64,000 bases of DNA from Lentzea aerocolonigenes (GTDB taxonomy: Bacteria > Actinomycetota > Actinomycetes > Mycobacteriales > Pseudonocardiaceae), in the NCBI RefSeq assembly GCF_000955955.1, contig NZ_JYJG01000016.1, positions 1 to 64,000 on the forward strand, given 5' to 3'. Numbering within the stretch: the stretch's first letter is position 1; each line of letters begins with the position of its first letter. Position numbers and translations under genes: made by a program. The notes beneath the pieces were generated by a model. The model had not been told where the DNA came from. It worked only from the letters and a program-made list of their open reading frames with translations, and ran no database searches. Of the stretch, positions 35,877-44,685 are shown piece by piece.

Positions 35877-36917
35877 ATGGTGAACACCCCCGCGGAACGA
35901 CGTCGCGAAGCCCCCGACCGGAACCTGGCATTGGAGCTCGTGCGCGTCACCGAGGCAGCGGCCATGGCCGCCGGCCGGTGGGTGGGACGTGGCGACAAGA
36001 ACGGCGGTGACGGCGCCGCGGTCGACGCGATGCGCAAGCTGATCCACACCGTCTCGATGCGCGGTGTCGTCGTGATCGGCGAGGGCGAGAAGGACGAAGC
36101 GCCCATGCTGTTCAACGGCGAGGAGGTCGGCAACGGCGAGGGTCCTGACTGCGACGTCGCGGTCGACCCGATCGACGGCACCACGCTGATGGCCAAGGGC
36201 ATGCCGAACGCGCTGGCCGTGCTGGCCGTGGCCGAGCGCGGGGCGATGTTCGACCCGTCCGCCGTGTTCTACATGGAGAAGCTCGCCGTGGGCCCGGAGG
36301 CGGCCGACGTCATCGACATCACCGCGCCGATCGCGGAGAACATCCGCCGCGTCGCGAAGGCCAAGCACAGCGACGTCTCCGACGTGAACGTGTGCATCCT
36401 GGACCGGCCGCGGCACGAGTCGATCGTGCAGGAGGTGCGTCGCGCCGGTGCCCGCATCCACTTCATCTCCGACGGCGACGTGGCGGGTGCGATCGCGGCC
36501 GCGCGTCCGACGTCGGGCGTGGACATGCTCATCGGCATCGGTGGCACGCCGGAGGGCATCATCGCGGCGGCTGCGCTGAAGTGCGTCGGTGGCGCGATCC
36601 AGGGCCGGTTGTGGCCCAAGGACGACGAGGAGCGCGAGAAGGCGATCGGCGCGGGCCACGACCTGTCGCGCGTGCTCACGACGAACGATCTCGTGTCGGG
36701 CGACAACGTCTTCTTCTGCGCCACGGGCGTGACCGATGGTGACCTTTTGCGCGGTGTGCACTATCGGGCAGGTGGCTGCACCACGCAGTCCATCGTCATG
36801 CGGTCCAAGTCCGGCACCGTGCGCATGATCGACGGCTTCCACAGCCTGCACAAGCTGCGCGAATACGCGTCGGTGGACTTCGACCTGCCTGAGGACGTGC
36901 AGCAGCCGCTGCCCTGA
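35877..36917 (+). CDS. glpX: class II fructose-1,6-bisphosphatase
   Basis: 346 aa. Metal and substrate motifs [10 protein letters not shown], the DPIDGTT block (residues 99-105) and [16 protein letters not shown] mark a GlpX-type fructose bisphosphatase, the main gluconeogenic FBPase of actinobacteria. ATG at 35877 follows GGAGG with 6-nt spacing. It lies 67 bp after xseB, in the same order as in M. tuberculosis (Rv1099c region). Cytoplasmic enzyme converting FBP to fructose-6-phosphate. Confidence 0.97.
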   Translation: MVNTPAERRREAPDRNLALELVRVTEAAAMAAGRWVGRGDKNGGDGAAVDAMRKLIHTVSMRGVVVIGEGEKDEAPMLFNGEEVGNGEGPDCDVAVDPIDGTTLMAKGMPNALAVLAVAERGAMFDPSAVFYMEKLAVGPEAADVIDITAPIAENIRRVAKAKHSDVSDVNVCILDRPRHESIVQEVRRAGARIHFISDGDVAGAIAAARPTSGVDMLIGIGGTPEGIIAAAALKCVGGAIQGRLWPKDDEEREKAIGAGHDLSRVLTTNDLVSGDNVFFCATGVTDGDLLRGVHYRAGGCTTQSIVMRSKSGTVRMIDGFHSLHKLREYASVDFDLPEDVQQPLP

Positions 36918-37048
36918 TTGTCCCTTTTTCCTGTGAACTGTGAACACTCGGTAACCAGACGAGTGACCCTAGTGACGATGTGACCTTCGTCCATAGTTTC
37001 CGACCTGACCCCGGCAACCCTGCGCCGGGTTCAGGAAGGGATTCAACG

Positions 37049-37819
37049 ATGAGGGCACGTTCGTTGTTCTCCGCAGTCGCCGTGGCCGCGGGCGCTCTGC
37101 TCGCCTCGGCCACCATGGCCACTGCGGCTCCGGCCCCCACTGCCGACGGCGACATGGGCACGATGATCGTCGGTGGGACCAACGCGTCTCAGGTCTACCC
37201 GTTCATGGTGTCCCTGCAGAGCACCTCCGGCAGCCACTTCTGCGGCGCCTCGCTGGTCAAGGCCAACTGGGTCGTGACGGCGAAGCACTGCGTCCAGGGC
37301 TCGTCCGCGGCGTCGATCCGCACCCGGATCGGCACCACGAACCGCACCAGCGGCGGCACCACCACCGGTGCCTCGCGGATCATCACGCACCCGTCGGCCG
37401 ACCTGGCCCTGGTGCAGCTCAACACCTCGGTCAGCCAGGCCCCGATCGCCATCTCGACGGCGTCCGGCCCGGTCGGCACCGCGACCCGCATCATCGGCTG
37501 GGGCCAGACCTGCCCGGTCCGCGGTGCCTGTGGTGCTCCGGTGACCCTGCAGGAGCTCAACACGTCGATCGTCGCGGACAGCCGTTGCTCCGGCATCGCC
37601 GCCGCGTCGGAGATCTGCACGAACAACACCGGTGGCAACAAGGGCGCCTGCTACGGCGACTCGGGTGGCCCGCAGGTGAAGTCCGTGTCCGGCCGCTGGG
37701 AGCTCATCGGCGCGACCAGCCGCTCCGGTGGCGGCGCGAACTGCGCCCAGGCTCCGTCGATCTACGTGGACGTCGCGTACTACCGCTCGTGGGTCAGCTC
37801 GAACGTGGGCGGCCTGTAG
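37049..37819 (+). CDS. secreted trypsin-like serine protease (S1 family)
   Basis: 256 aa. Signal peptide (residues 1-27), short propeptide and a mature N-terminus at IVGGTNAS. The catalytic triad is visible: His in VVTAKHCV, Asp in SADLALVQL and Ser in YGDSGGPQV. Six cysteines are placed for three disulfides as in Streptomyces trypsin. A Gly-rich SGGGANCA loop lies on the C-terminal side. ATG at 37049 follows AGGAAGG; the frame upstream is not protein-like. Preceded by 130 bp with repeated GTGAC words and followed by a strong terminator, so it is a single-gene unit. Confidence 0.93.
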   Translation: MRARSLFSAVAVAAGALLASATMATAAPAPTADGDMGTMIVGGTNASQVYPFMVSLQSTSGSHFCGASLVKANWVVTAKHCVQGSSAASIRTRIGTTNRTSGGTTTGASRIITHPSADLALVQLNTSVSQAPIAISTASGPVGTATRIIGWGQTCPVRGACGAPVTLQELNTSIVADSRCSGIAAASEICTNNTGGNKGACYGDSGGPQVKSVSGRWELIGATSRSGGGANCAQAPSIYVDVAYYRSWVSSNVGGL

Positions 37820-37842
37820 CAGTTCCGCGGTAAACGCATTCC

Positions 37843-37881
37843 GAGGGCCCGTCTCCCAACTGTTACAGGAGGCGGGCCCTC
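37843..37881. terminator. hairpin terminator after protease gene
   Basis: Arms GAGGGCCCGTCTCC and GGAGGCGGGCCCTC (one G-T pair) with an 11-nt loop, 23 bp after the protease stop. Confidence 0.8.
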
Positions 37882-37950
37882 CGCCTTGCAACCTGAGTGA
37901 TCCTCCGGCCGTCTACTTCGGCAAGGGATGAATCACTGAGGGGGTGCGCG

Positions 37951-38526
37951 ATGCGGATGCTGCTCGTGGCGGTCGCGTTGATGTCGGTGGCAGGGTGCGC
38001 GCAGGGGGCCGTGCACGCGGAAACGCCTACAGCGCCACCACCTTCGTCATCTTCTGCTCCGTCTTCCGCTCCTTCTTCCGGGGTTCCTTCTTCCGGGGTT
38101 CCTTCTTCGTCAGCCGCAGCGTCTTCCTCTGAGACGCCTCCTCCGCCGCCGCCGCCTCCCGCTCCGGTCGTGAAGCCGACGCCGTGCGACATCAGCGACG
38201 GCGCGTGCATCCAGCTCTCCACGAACCAGTCGTGGATCCTGCGCGGCGACAAGATCGCGTACGGCCCGGTGCAGATCACCAGTGGCCGCAAGGGCTACGA
38301 GACACCGCTCGGCCGCTTTCCCGTGCTGCGCAAGGTGAAGGACGAGTGGAGCCGCCCGTACAACGCGCCCATGCCGTGGTCGACGTACTTCACGGACAGC
38401 GGCATCGCGTTCCACGAGGGTTCGCTGACCGTCCCGTCGCACGGCTGCATCCACCTGGACCCGCAGGCCGCCCAGTACTACTTCACCAACCTCTCGATCG
38501 GCGAGACGGTTCAGGTCGTCCCCTGA
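37951..38526 (+). CDS. L,D-transpeptidase (YkuD) lipoprotein
   Basis: 191 aa. The signal peptide ends in lipobox SVAGC (Cys14), then a Ser/Pro-rich linker (residues 25-75) that would span the wall. The YkuD core follows: GYETPLGRFPVLRKVK, then HEGSLTVPSHGCIHL. The catalytic Cys is in SHGC; the Arg normally found two residues later (SHGCxR) is His here. Such enzymes make 3-3 crosslinks or anchor proteins to peptidoglycan. ATG at 37951 follows GAGGGGG. A shorter paralogue follows within 70 bp. Confidence 0.88.
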   Translation: MRMLLVAVALMSVAGCAQGAVHAETPTAPPPSSSSAPSSAPSSGVPSSGVPSSSAAASSSETPPPPPPPPAPVVKPTPCDISDGACIQLSTNQSWILRGDKIAYGPVQITSGRKGYETPLGRFPVLRKVKDEWSRPYNAPMPWSTYFTDSGIAFHEGSLTVPSHGCIHLDPQAAQYYFTNLSIGETVQVVP

Positions 38527-38589
38527 TGCATAAGAGGATGATTCAGATCACCCGCTAGTGGTTACTCCACTACCGAGGGGTGATGTGAG

Positions 38590-39000
38590 ATGCGAGTTCT
38601 CATCGCGACGGTGCTCCTGATCCTCGGTTTCGCTGTACCCGCACAGGCTGCGGGCGGTTGCACCGTCTACAACGGAGCGTGTCTGGAGAAGGGCGCGAAC
38701 CGCGCCTGGCTGGTCTTCAACGGCGCCGTGAGCTACGGCCCTGTTCCAGTCAGCCACGGCAAGCCGGGCTACGAGACCCCGGTGGGCACGTTCTCGGTGC
38801 TGCGCAAGGTGAAGAACGACTGGAGTGTCCCCTACAACGGCCCGATGCCGAACGCGGTGTACTTCACCACGACCGGCATCGCGTTCCACCAGGGTGACAT
38901 CGCAGTCCAGTCGCACGGCTGCGTCCGGCTCCCGGCCGACGCGTCGCTGGTGTTCTTCGACAACCTGGCCATCGGCGAGAAGGTCCAGGTTCTGCCATAA
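38590..39000 (+). CDS. secreted L,D-transpeptidase (YkuD), short form
   Basis: 136 aa. Sec signal peptide (cleavage near PAQAAGG), no lipobox and no linker, then a YkuD domain close to that of the preceding gene: GYETPVGTFSVLRKVKNDWSVPYN, HQGDIAVQSHGCVRL with the catalytic Cys and the normal Arg. Two extra cysteines (CTVYNGAC) may form a disulfide. The gene has its own ribosome site (GAGGGGTG) 63 bp after its paralogue and is followed by a perfect 13-bp hairpin. Tandem duplication with divergence of the anchor region. Confidence 0.9.
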   Translation: MRVLIATVLLILGFAVPAQAAGGCTVYNGACLEKGANRAWLVFNGAVSYGPVPVSHGKPGYETPVGTFSVLRKVKNDWSVPYNGPMPNAVYFTTTGIAFHQGDIAVQSHGCVRLPADASLVFFDNLAIGEKVQVLP

Positions 39001-39006
39001 CGGATT

Positions 39007-39035
39007 GCTGCCCACCGGCCTCGCCGGTGGGCAGC
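39007..39035. terminator. perfect 13-bp hairpin terminator
   Basis: Arms GCTGCCCACCGGC and complement with a 3-nt loop, between the convergent L,D-transpeptidase and amino-acid dehydrogenase genes. Confidence 0.85.
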
Positions 39036-39065
39036 CTCCGTAAGTCCACATCGGACACCGGCTTG

Positions 39066-40001
39066 CTACCGGACGAGGAGTTTCCGCACCGTCTCCGCGA
39101 TGCCGTCCACCCTCTTCAGCGCGGTCTCGTGGTCGGCACCGTCGTCCTCCCTGGCCAGCGTGTAGATCACCCCGCCGGCACTGGCGACGTGGTCGGGCAC
39201 CCACACGATGCCGCGTTCCGCCAGCAGACCGGCGACAGCATCGTCGGTGAGCTGGTTGTTCGCGGGCCCCACGATCAGCCTGACGTCGAGGTGTTCGACC
39301 GTCCTCGGACTCAGCACACCTCCCACAGCCGCGGGCACGAGCACGTCGGCCTCGACCCGGTACGCCTGATCCGCAGGCACCCAGCCGAACTCGTCCGTCC
39401 GCCTGCTCTCGTCCACATCGGACACGATCACCTCCGCGCCGTCCAGCGACCGCGCGACGATCTCCCCCACCGAGCCGAACCCGCTGATCACCACCTTCCT
39501 GCCGACCAGGTCGTCCGTCCCGAAAACGTGCTGTGCAGCCGCTTTCAACGCCGCCAGCACCCCGCGCGCCGTGGGCCCGCTCGACGAGCCCGTGCCGCCG
39601 TGCTCCTCCGGCAGGCAGTAGACGTGCGGCGTCAGCTCGCTGAGCACCAGCATGTCGGCGGGCCCGGTGCCGACGTCCGGCCCTGCCTTGTAGGCACCGC
39701 CGAACTCGTTGATCAGGTCAGCGTGGTCGAGCAGCACCAGCCGGCGCAGCTCCGGGGTGAGCGGGCGGTCGGCCACGATCACGCTCTTGGCCCCGCCGTG
39801 CGGAATTCCCGCCGCCTCGCACTTGAGCGTCATGGCTTTCGACAGCCGCAGCACGTCGGTGACCGCGTTGGTGATCTGCTCGTAGGCCTTCATCCGGCAA
39901 CCCCCGACCGCCACCCCCGCGTCGGTCGAGTGCACGGCGACCATCGTGGTCATCCCCGACCGCGGCCCGGTGCGGACGACGAGCCGTTCGTGTTCCCACA
40001 T
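39066..40001 (-). CDS. Leu/Val/Glu/Phe-type amino-acid dehydrogenase
   Basis: 311 aa, somewhat shorter than leucine/valine dehydrogenases (about 350-365). Conserved blocks: GGCRMKAYEQITNAVTDVL, the lysine motifs MTLKCEAAGIPHGGAK, GPDVGTGPADM, SGPTARGVLAAL, and the Rossmann loop SGFGSVGE. It reversibly deaminates a branched-chain amino acid with NAD+. ATG at 40001 follows GGGAGGAACG. The gene is divergent from an Lrp regulator across 110 bp, which suggests direct control by that regulator in response to the amino acid. Confidence 0.9.
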   Translation of the reverse strand: MWEHERLVVRTGPRSGMTTMVAVHSTDAGVAVGGCRMKAYEQITNAVTDVLRLSKAMTLKCEAAGIPHGGAKSVIVADRPLTPELRRLVLLDHADLINEFGGAYKAGPDVGTGPADMLVLSELTPHVYCLPEEHGGTGSSSGPTARGVLAALKAAAQHVFGTDDLVGRKVVISGFGSVGEIVARSLDGAEVIVSDVDESRRTDEFGWVPADQAYRVEADVLVPAAVGGVLSPRTVEHLDVRLIVGPANNQLTDDAVAGLLAERGIVWVPDHVASAGGVIYTLAREDDGADHETALKRVDGIAETVRKLLVR

Positions 40002-40111
40002 CTGCGTTCCTCCCCGAACTTCCACCATGTTCTGGCTTCGAAGTTAGGGTGAGGACCAGGGTTGGAGCGCATGTGCCGAACGTTGTTCGGCCGCGAGGGT
40101 CGAGGGACGAC
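40002..40111. promoter_or_regulatory. divergent promoter/operator region (dehydrogenase and lrp)
   Basis: 110-bp region between the divergent starts, likely to hold both promoters and Lrp binding sites. No clear palindrome was picked out by eye, so the operator role is inferred from the gene pair alone. Confidence 0.4.
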
Positions 40112-40570
40112 ATGGACGAACTTGATTCGGCGATCGTGCGGGAACTGCAGCGCGATGCCCGGCAGTCGAACCGCGACATCGCCCGCAAGGTGGGCGTGGC
40201 ACCGTCGACGTGCCTGGAGCGCACCCGGCTGCTGCGCGAGCGCGGCGTGATCCGCGGCTACCACGCCGACATCGCACCGGCCGCACTGAACCGCGGTGTG
40301 CAGGCGTTGGTGTCGGTGCAGGTCCGTCCGCTGAGCCGGATGGTGATCGACGCCTTCAAGGCCTTCGCCGCCGGCCTTCCCGAGGTGACGGCGGTGTTCG
40401 TGATGGCGGGCAGCGACGACTTCGTGATCCACGTGGGCGCGCAGGACAACGAGCACCTGCACGCGTTCCTGGTGGACAGGCTGAGTCAGCGCAAGGAGAT
40501 CGTCGGCTTCCGCACGTCGATCATCTTCCAGCACCTGGCGAAGCACGACCCGGAGCCATTGCCGGACTAG
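40112..40570 (+). CDS. Lrp/AsnC family transcriptional regulator
   Basis: 152 aa. N-terminal winged HTH (ELDSAIVRELQRDARQSNRDIARKVGVAPSTCLERTRLL region), a hinge, then the RAM ligand-binding domain (VQALVSVQVRP; VTAVFVMAGSDDFVIHV). ATG at 40112 has GAGGGACGAC just upstream. It probably regulates the divergent amino-acid dehydrogenase in response to a branched-chain amino acid; this is inferred from the pairing. Confidence 0.95.
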   Translation: MDELDSAIVRELQRDARQSNRDIARKVGVAPSTCLERTRLLRERGVIRGYHADIAPAALNRGVQALVSVQVRPLSRMVIDAFKAFAAGLPEVTAVFVMAGSDDFVIHVGAQDNEHLHAFLVDRLSQRKEIVGFRTSIIFQHLAKHDPEPLPD

Positions 40571-40652
40571 CAGCGTGCTCGTCCAGCCGGACCGCCCGCG
40601 TCGGCCTGGGCGAACACCCCACCAGCAGCAGGCAGGCCGCGAGCACGGCCAC
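40521..40652 (-). CDS. possible 43-aa lipoprotein antisense to the lrp 3' end
   Basis: From a GTG at 40652 with GGGGAGA directly upstream the frame reads a hydrophobic signal ending in the lipobox LLVGC, then about 28 residues to a stop inside lrp (antisense). It lies 36 bp downstream of the ferredoxin reductase gene on the same strand. The lipobox is convincing but the body is tiny and overlaps a certain gene; it may be a decayed lipoprotein or chance. Confidence 0.25.
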   Translation of the reverse strand: MAVLAACLLLVGCSPRPTRAVRLDEHAASPAMAPGRASPGAGR

Positions 40653-40680
40653 AAGTCTCCCCGTGCTCGCGGATCCTGCC
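40631..40680. terminator. long hairpin between lrp and ferredoxin reductase
   Basis: Inner arms CCGCGAGCACGG / CCGTGCTCGCGG (perfect 12 bp, 12-nt loop) extended by outer GGCAGG / CCTGCC. It lies between convergent genes and can terminate both. Confidence 0.75.
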
Positions 40681-40688
40681 GGCCTGTT

Positions 40689-41657
40689 TCAACTCGCGTC
40701 GCTGGAATGCCCGGGAAAGAGGTGGGCGGACGGGTTGAGCATGACCGCGATGTTGTTGACAGCCGTCGCCGCCTCCCCGAACCCGGTGGCGATGAGCTTG
40801 ACCTTGCCGGGGTACTGCGCGACGTCGCCCGCCGCGTAGACCCGGTCGAGCTTGGTCTGCATCGTGGTGTCGACGACGACCGCGCGGTGGTCGAGCTCCA
40901 GGCCCCACGACTCGATCGGTCCGAGGTCGGCCGTGAACCCGAGCGCCGCGACAACCGTCTGCGCGGGCAGCGTCTTCACGTCCTCGCCCTTGACCTTGAC
41001 GTCCACTTCGGACAGAGGCTCCCCGCGCAGTGCCAGCACCTCGGCGTCGGTGATGATCTCGACGCCGAGCTCCCGCACCTGCCGCACGGTGGCGGCGTGC
41101 GCGCGGAAGTTGGCCCTGCGGTGCACGATCGTGACGCTGGCCGCGATCGGGTGCAGTGCCAGCGCCCAGTCGAACGCCGAGTCGCCACCGCCCACGATCA
41201 CGACGTGCTGCCCGGCGTGCTCGGCCAGCACCGGCACGAAGTGCACCATGCCGCGACCCAGCCAACCGTCACCGGCGGGCAGCGGGCGCGGGTTGAACTC
41301 GCCCATGCCCGCCGTGATCAGCACGGCCTTGGTGTTGATCGTCGAGCCGTCCGCGAGGCCGATCGCCAGACCGTCCTCAATGGACTCGAGCGTGCGCGCC
41401 TGGCTGCCGAGCAGGTAGGTCGGCTTGAACTGCCCTGCCTGCTCCACCAGACCGTTGACGAGGTCGCGCCCGCGCACCGCGGGGAACCCGGCCACGTCGT
41501 AAATCATCTTCTCCGGATACATCGCTGTGACCTGGCCGCCAGGTTCTGGCAGCGCGTCGACCACGGCGACGTTCATTTCCCGGAAGCCTGCGTAGTAAGC
41601 GGCGAACAACCCCGTGGGACCAGCGCCCACGATGAGGAGGTCGACGTCACGCTCCAT
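40689..41657 (-). CDS. ferredoxin/flavodoxin-NADP reductase (thioredoxin-reductase-like)
   Basis: 322 aa. FAD motif LLIVGAGPTGLFAAYYAGFR at the N-terminus, NADPH motif VVIVGGGDSAFDWAL in the middle and the C-terminal flavin motif VYAAGDVAQYPGK. The CxxC redox pair of thioredoxin reductase is absent, which marks the TrxR-like ferredoxin-NADP reductase group. It supplies electrons to ferredoxin or flavodoxin. ATG at 41657 follows AGAAGGGCCCTCTC; an upstream in-frame extension overlaps the divergent fumarase and was rejected. Confidence 0.93.
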   Translation of the reverse strand: MERDVDLLIVGAGPTGLFAAYYAGFREMNVAVVDALPEPGGQVTAMYPEKMIYDVAGFPAVRGRDLVNGLVEQAGQFKPTYLLGSQARTLESIEDGLAIGLADGSTINTKAVLITAGMGEFNPRPLPAGDGWLGRGMVHFVPVLAEHAGQHVVIVGGGDSAFDWALALHPIAASVTIVHRRANFRAHAATVRQVRELGVEIITDAEVLALRGEPLSEVDVKVKGEDVKTLPAQTVVAALGFTADLGPIESWGLELDHRAVVVDTTMQTKLDRVYAAGDVAQYPGKVKLIATGFGEAATAVNNIAVMLNPSAHLFPGHSSDAS

Positions 41658-41719
41658 GAGAGGGCCCTTCTGCCAGTGGTGGGTGGCAGTGCTGTGATCG
41701 ACGATAGAGACTCGGAGGT

Positions 41720-43114
41720 ATGTCTGAACAGGAGTACCGCGTCGAGCACGACACGATGGGTGAGGTCCGGGTACCGGTCGACGCATTGTGGCGCGCCCAA
41801 ACCCAACGCGCGGTCGAGAACTTCCCGATTTCCGGTCGAGGCCTGGAACGCGCCCAGATCAGGGCCCTGGGCCTGCTCAAGGCAGCAGCCGCCCGCGCCA
41901 ACGCCCGCCTAGGCGTGTTGGACGACGACGTGGCCTCAGCGATCGCCTCCGCAGCCGACGACGTGGCCGCCGGCAAGTGGGACGACCAGTTCCCGGTCGA
42001 CGTCTTCCAGACAGGTTCGGGCACGTCCTCGAACATGAACGCCAACGAGGTCATCGCCACCCTCGCGACGCACCACCTGGACCGCGACGTCCACCCGAAC
42101 GACCACGTCAACGCCTCGCAGTCGTCCAACGACACCTTCCCGACCACCCTCCGAGTGGCCGCCACCGAAGCCGTCGTGCAGGACGTGATCCCGGCCTTCG
42201 AGCACCTCGCGTCCGTCCTGGAGTCGCGCGCCTCCGAGTGGTCTGACCTGGTCAAGTCCGGCCGCACCCACCTCATGGACGCCGTGCCGATCACCCTGGG
42301 CCAGGAAGCCGGCGCCTGGGCCTCCCAGGTCCGCTACTCCGTCGAACGCCTTCAGTCGTCCGTCCCCCGCCTGGCCGAACTCCCCATCGGCGGCACCGCG
42401 GTCGGCTCGGGCCTGAACGCCCCCGCTTCGTTCGGCGCCCTGGTCGCGGCCGAACTGGCGTCCGCGACCGGTCTCCCCTTGGTCGAGGCCCGCGACCACT
42501 TCGAGGCCCAGGCCACCCAGGACGGCGTCGTCGAGATCTCAGGCCAGCTGCGAGCCTCGGCAGTGGCGTTGTTCAAAATCGCCAACGACCTCCGCTGGCT
42601 CGGCTCCGGCCCCCGCACGGGCCTGGGCGAACTCGCTCTCCCCGACCTGCAGCCCGGTTCGTCGATCATGCCGGGCAAGGTCAACCCGGTGATCTCCGAA
42701 GCCACGATGATGGTCGTGGCCCAGGTGATCGGCAACGACGCCGCCGTCGCGTTCGCCGGCTCCCAGGGCAACTTCCAGCTGAACGTGATGCTGCCGGTCA
42801 TCGCCCGCAACGTCCTGGAGTCCTCGCGTTTGCTGGCCGCCGTGGCTCGACTCTTGGCGGACAAGGTCCTCTCTGGTGCTGAAGCCCAGGCCGCGCAGAT
42901 GCGCGAGTACGCGGAGTCCTCGCCGTCGATCGTGACGCCGTTGAACCGCTACCTGGGTTACGAGGAGGCGGCGTCGATCGCCAAGCAGTCGCTGAAGGAG
43001 CGCAAGACGATCCGCGAGGTGGTGCTGGAACGCGGCCACGTGCCGGCGAAGCTGTCGGAGGAACAGCTCGACGCGGCCCTGGACGTGCTGCACATGGCCC
43101 GAGGCGGCCGCTGA
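41720..43114 (+). CDS. fumC: class II fumarate hydratase
   Basis: 464 aa, full length. Fumarase/aspartase superfamily blocks: [54 protein letters not shown] and the signature [12 protein letters not shown]. It interconverts fumarate and malate in the TCA cycle. The ATG sits directly after GGAGGT, closer than usual for a Shine-Dalgarno, but the N-terminus matches the family. It is divergent from the ferredoxin reductase. A strong hairpin follows, then the left end of the integrated element. Confidence 0.97.
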   Translation: MSEQEYRVEHDTMGEVRVPVDALWRAQTQRAVENFPISGRGLERAQIRALGLLKAAAARANARLGVLDDDVASAIASAADDVAAGKWDDQFPVDVFQTGSGTSSNMNANEVIATLATHHLDRDVHPNDHVNASQSSNDTFPTTLRVAATEAVVQDVIPAFEHLASVLESRASEWSDLVKSGRTHLMDAVPITLGQEAGAWASQVRYSVERLQSSVPRLAELPIGGTAVGSGLNAPASFGALVAAELASATGLPLVEARDHFEAQATQDGVVEISGQLRASAVALFKIANDLRWLGSGPRTGLGELALPDLQPGSSIMPGKVNPVISEATMMVVAQVIGNDAAVAFAGSQGNFQLNVMLPVIARNVLESSRLLAAVARLLADKVLSGAEAQAAQMREYAESSPSIVTPLNRYLGYEEAASIAKQSLKERKTIREVVLERGHVPAKLSEEQLDAALDVLHMARGGR

Positions 43115-43124
43115 ACGCTTGATT

Positions 43125-43149
43125 CCGGTGCCGGGCGACCCGGCACCGG
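43125..43149. terminator. fumarase terminator hairpin
   Basis: Perfect arms CCGGTGCCGGG / CCCGGCACCGG with a 3-nt loop, 10 bp after the fumarase stop. Its last base is the first base of the attL repeat, so it originally lay between fumC and the hemolysin III gene. Confidence 0.85.
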
Positions 43150-43173
43150 GTCAGGAGTACATCGCGAGCCAGA
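43149..43173. repeat. attL (25-bp direct repeat, left copy)
   Basis: Identical to 52438-52462. On the minus strand it reads the last codons of hemolysin III and its stop. The sequence on the inner side diverges (HNIAVWLAMYS versus the true [12 protein letters not shown] reading), so crossover took place within these 25 bp. Confidence 0.9.
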
Positions 43174-43873
43174 CGGCGATGTTGTGATCGCTGGCGTTTG
43201 CCGTAGGCGTGGATGTCGGCTCGCATGGCCGTTGAGCTGCGGTTTTCTTGCTCGATAGTTCTCACTGGTTTTCGACGCTTTGGGACGTCTCACGGCCTGT
43301 AGACGGCCTGGGAGTTGATCAACCACTACCGGGGCATCATCCCGACACTGAGCCGATCTCGCGGACAGTGGTGCTGGGTCAAGACACGCTTTCCCGTCTT
43401 GACGCGGTGCCGCTGGCCGTGGCTGATCATGGCGTGTCGGGGTGGTGCCCTTCGTGCTGTCCTGGGGTCGTCGCTCGGTGGCAAGGCGGCGTAGCCGTCG
43501 CGGCAGTCGATCGCCGTGCCCGGCTCGATCAGCTGGCCGCCTTCGCGATCGTCCCGGCTGGCGTCTGCTGGTAGCCCTTGGGTCTGATTCCGCCGTCGGT
43601 GGTGCGCTGCCGCGCCATCCGTGGGCCGTGCCGCCGTGGCCGGCGGGCGGAGCGAAGCGGGAGCCCGACGTGCCCGGATGGATGCGGGCCACGCTGGTAG
43701 GCGACTGGCCCGCTGCGCGCCGCCGACGGCGGCGCCTTGATCCAATAAAGCACAGTTCAGCAGCAACCCTCCGCAGCTCGCTCCGAAGATGTGCAGTGCT
43801 GAACAGCGGCACCACGCCTCCCAGCGCACCGTGTGACGAAAAGCTCTCGAAGCCGTCGCGTTAACCTTTGACG
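43174..43873. other. apparently non-coding left end of the element
   Basis: About 700 bp without a convincing gene. Open frames on both strands are arginine/proline-rich and lack family patterns or ribosome sites. It holds a GC-rich near-palindrome at 43717-43735 and several short inverted repeats. In related elements such a stretch can hold transfer (clt/oriT) or replication sites, but no known sequence was recognised. Confidence 0.5.
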
Positions 43874-44281
43874 ATGCGCCGCCCCGGTGAGCCCCCTCCG
43901 CCTAGATCAGTTGTGATGCGAGAGGGCAAGCTCAAGGCTACGGAGCGAGTACTCGACGAAGCTGAGGACGAACGAACTGAACGGGAGGATGACGGAACCT
44001 GGGACGGTGAGTTCCACCTGAGCGTGTTTGCCTCGACTCTTGAGCCTGGTGAGGAGCTTGACGCCGCAGTGGCCAGACTCTTCGGACCGCACCGCAGGGT
44101 CAAGTTCTACCGTGTAGCCACCGTGGAGGACCTTCAAGCAGCCGGATTCCAGCTTGCCGCGTCGCCTCCCGAGCCGTACCACTACGATGTACTTCTCGGA
44201 ACAGAGTTGACCCCAGCGGTCGTTGAGAGGTTCGAGCGGTGCTTCGGTGACGCGAGGAGGAACCCAGCATGGACCCGCTGA
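43874..44281 (+). CDS. hypothetical cargo protein 1
   Basis: About 135 aa, not recognised. The N-terminal third is very charged (LKATERVLDEAEDERTERED), the rest looks like a small alpha/beta domain (GEFHLSVFASTLEPGEELDAAVARLF; KFYRVATVEDLQAAGFQL; YDVLLGTELTPAVVERFERCFG). No signal peptide or membrane helix. Start uncertain: TTG 43868, ATG 43874 and ATG 43916 are in frame and none has a good ribosome site. It overlaps the next gene by 13 bp, so the three cargo genes form one operon. Confidence 0.6.
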   Translation: MRRPGEPPPPRSVVMREGKLKATERVLDEAEDERTEREDDGTWDGEFHLSVFASTLEPGEELDAAVARLFGPHRRVKFYRVATVEDLQAAGFQLAASPPEPYHYDVLLGTELTPAVVERFERCFGDARRNPAWTR

Positions 44282-44685
44282 TCGCCGTACTCGGACAAGT
44301 AAGCGCTGCCGCCGTAGGCGCAGGCCTGGGCTCAATCCGGCATTTGGCATTCAAAGTAAGGCCGTTGCCGCGTGTCCGCGCAAACTTTAACGCTCTTACA
44401 CAAGACGGACTTATCCGCGTGCGGGTCGCCGATTTCTCAGTACTACCTCAACAAGGCGCACGAGTGCTGGTCTTCGAGCCCGACGACGAGGTCGAAGGAT
44501 TTGCGCGCGTGTCACACATAAATGCGAATACAGGTCTGGCCTACCTCGATGTCGCCTGGGATACTCTAAAGGATACAGAAGTGGTGGAAGTGGTCGACAC
44601 TTGCCCTGCGCCTGAGCATCAAGGCTCGGTCGTACGCAACTCTCAGCCTTACGGAATCGTGACCACGAGCACGGTAACCGTATGA
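44269..44685 (+). CDS. hypothetical cargo protein 2
   Basis: 138 aa, not recognised. ATG follows GAGGAGG with good spacing. Residues 1-24 are hydrophobic and Gly/Ala-rich (IAVLGQVSAAAVGAGLG), possibly one membrane helix; the rest is a beta-rich domain (LIRVRVADFSVLPQQGARVLVFEPDDEVEGF; LAYLDVAWDTL). Base composition is visibly AT-richer than the chromosome and codons are less GC3-biased, a sign of transfer. Its stop overlaps the next ATG (ATGA). Confidence 0.65.
   Translation: MDPLIAVLGQVSAAAVGAGLGSIRHLAFKVRPLPRVRANFNALTQDGLIRVRVADFSVLPQQGARVLVFEPDDEVEGFARVSHINANTGLAYLDVAWDTLKDTEVVEVVDTCPAPEHQGSVVRNSQPYGIVTTSTVTV

Noticed and set aside
43442..43864. 140-codon frame in the left end of the element
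   Set aside because: Arg/Ser/Pro-rich with no ribosome site or recognisable pattern; the region is treated as non-coding.
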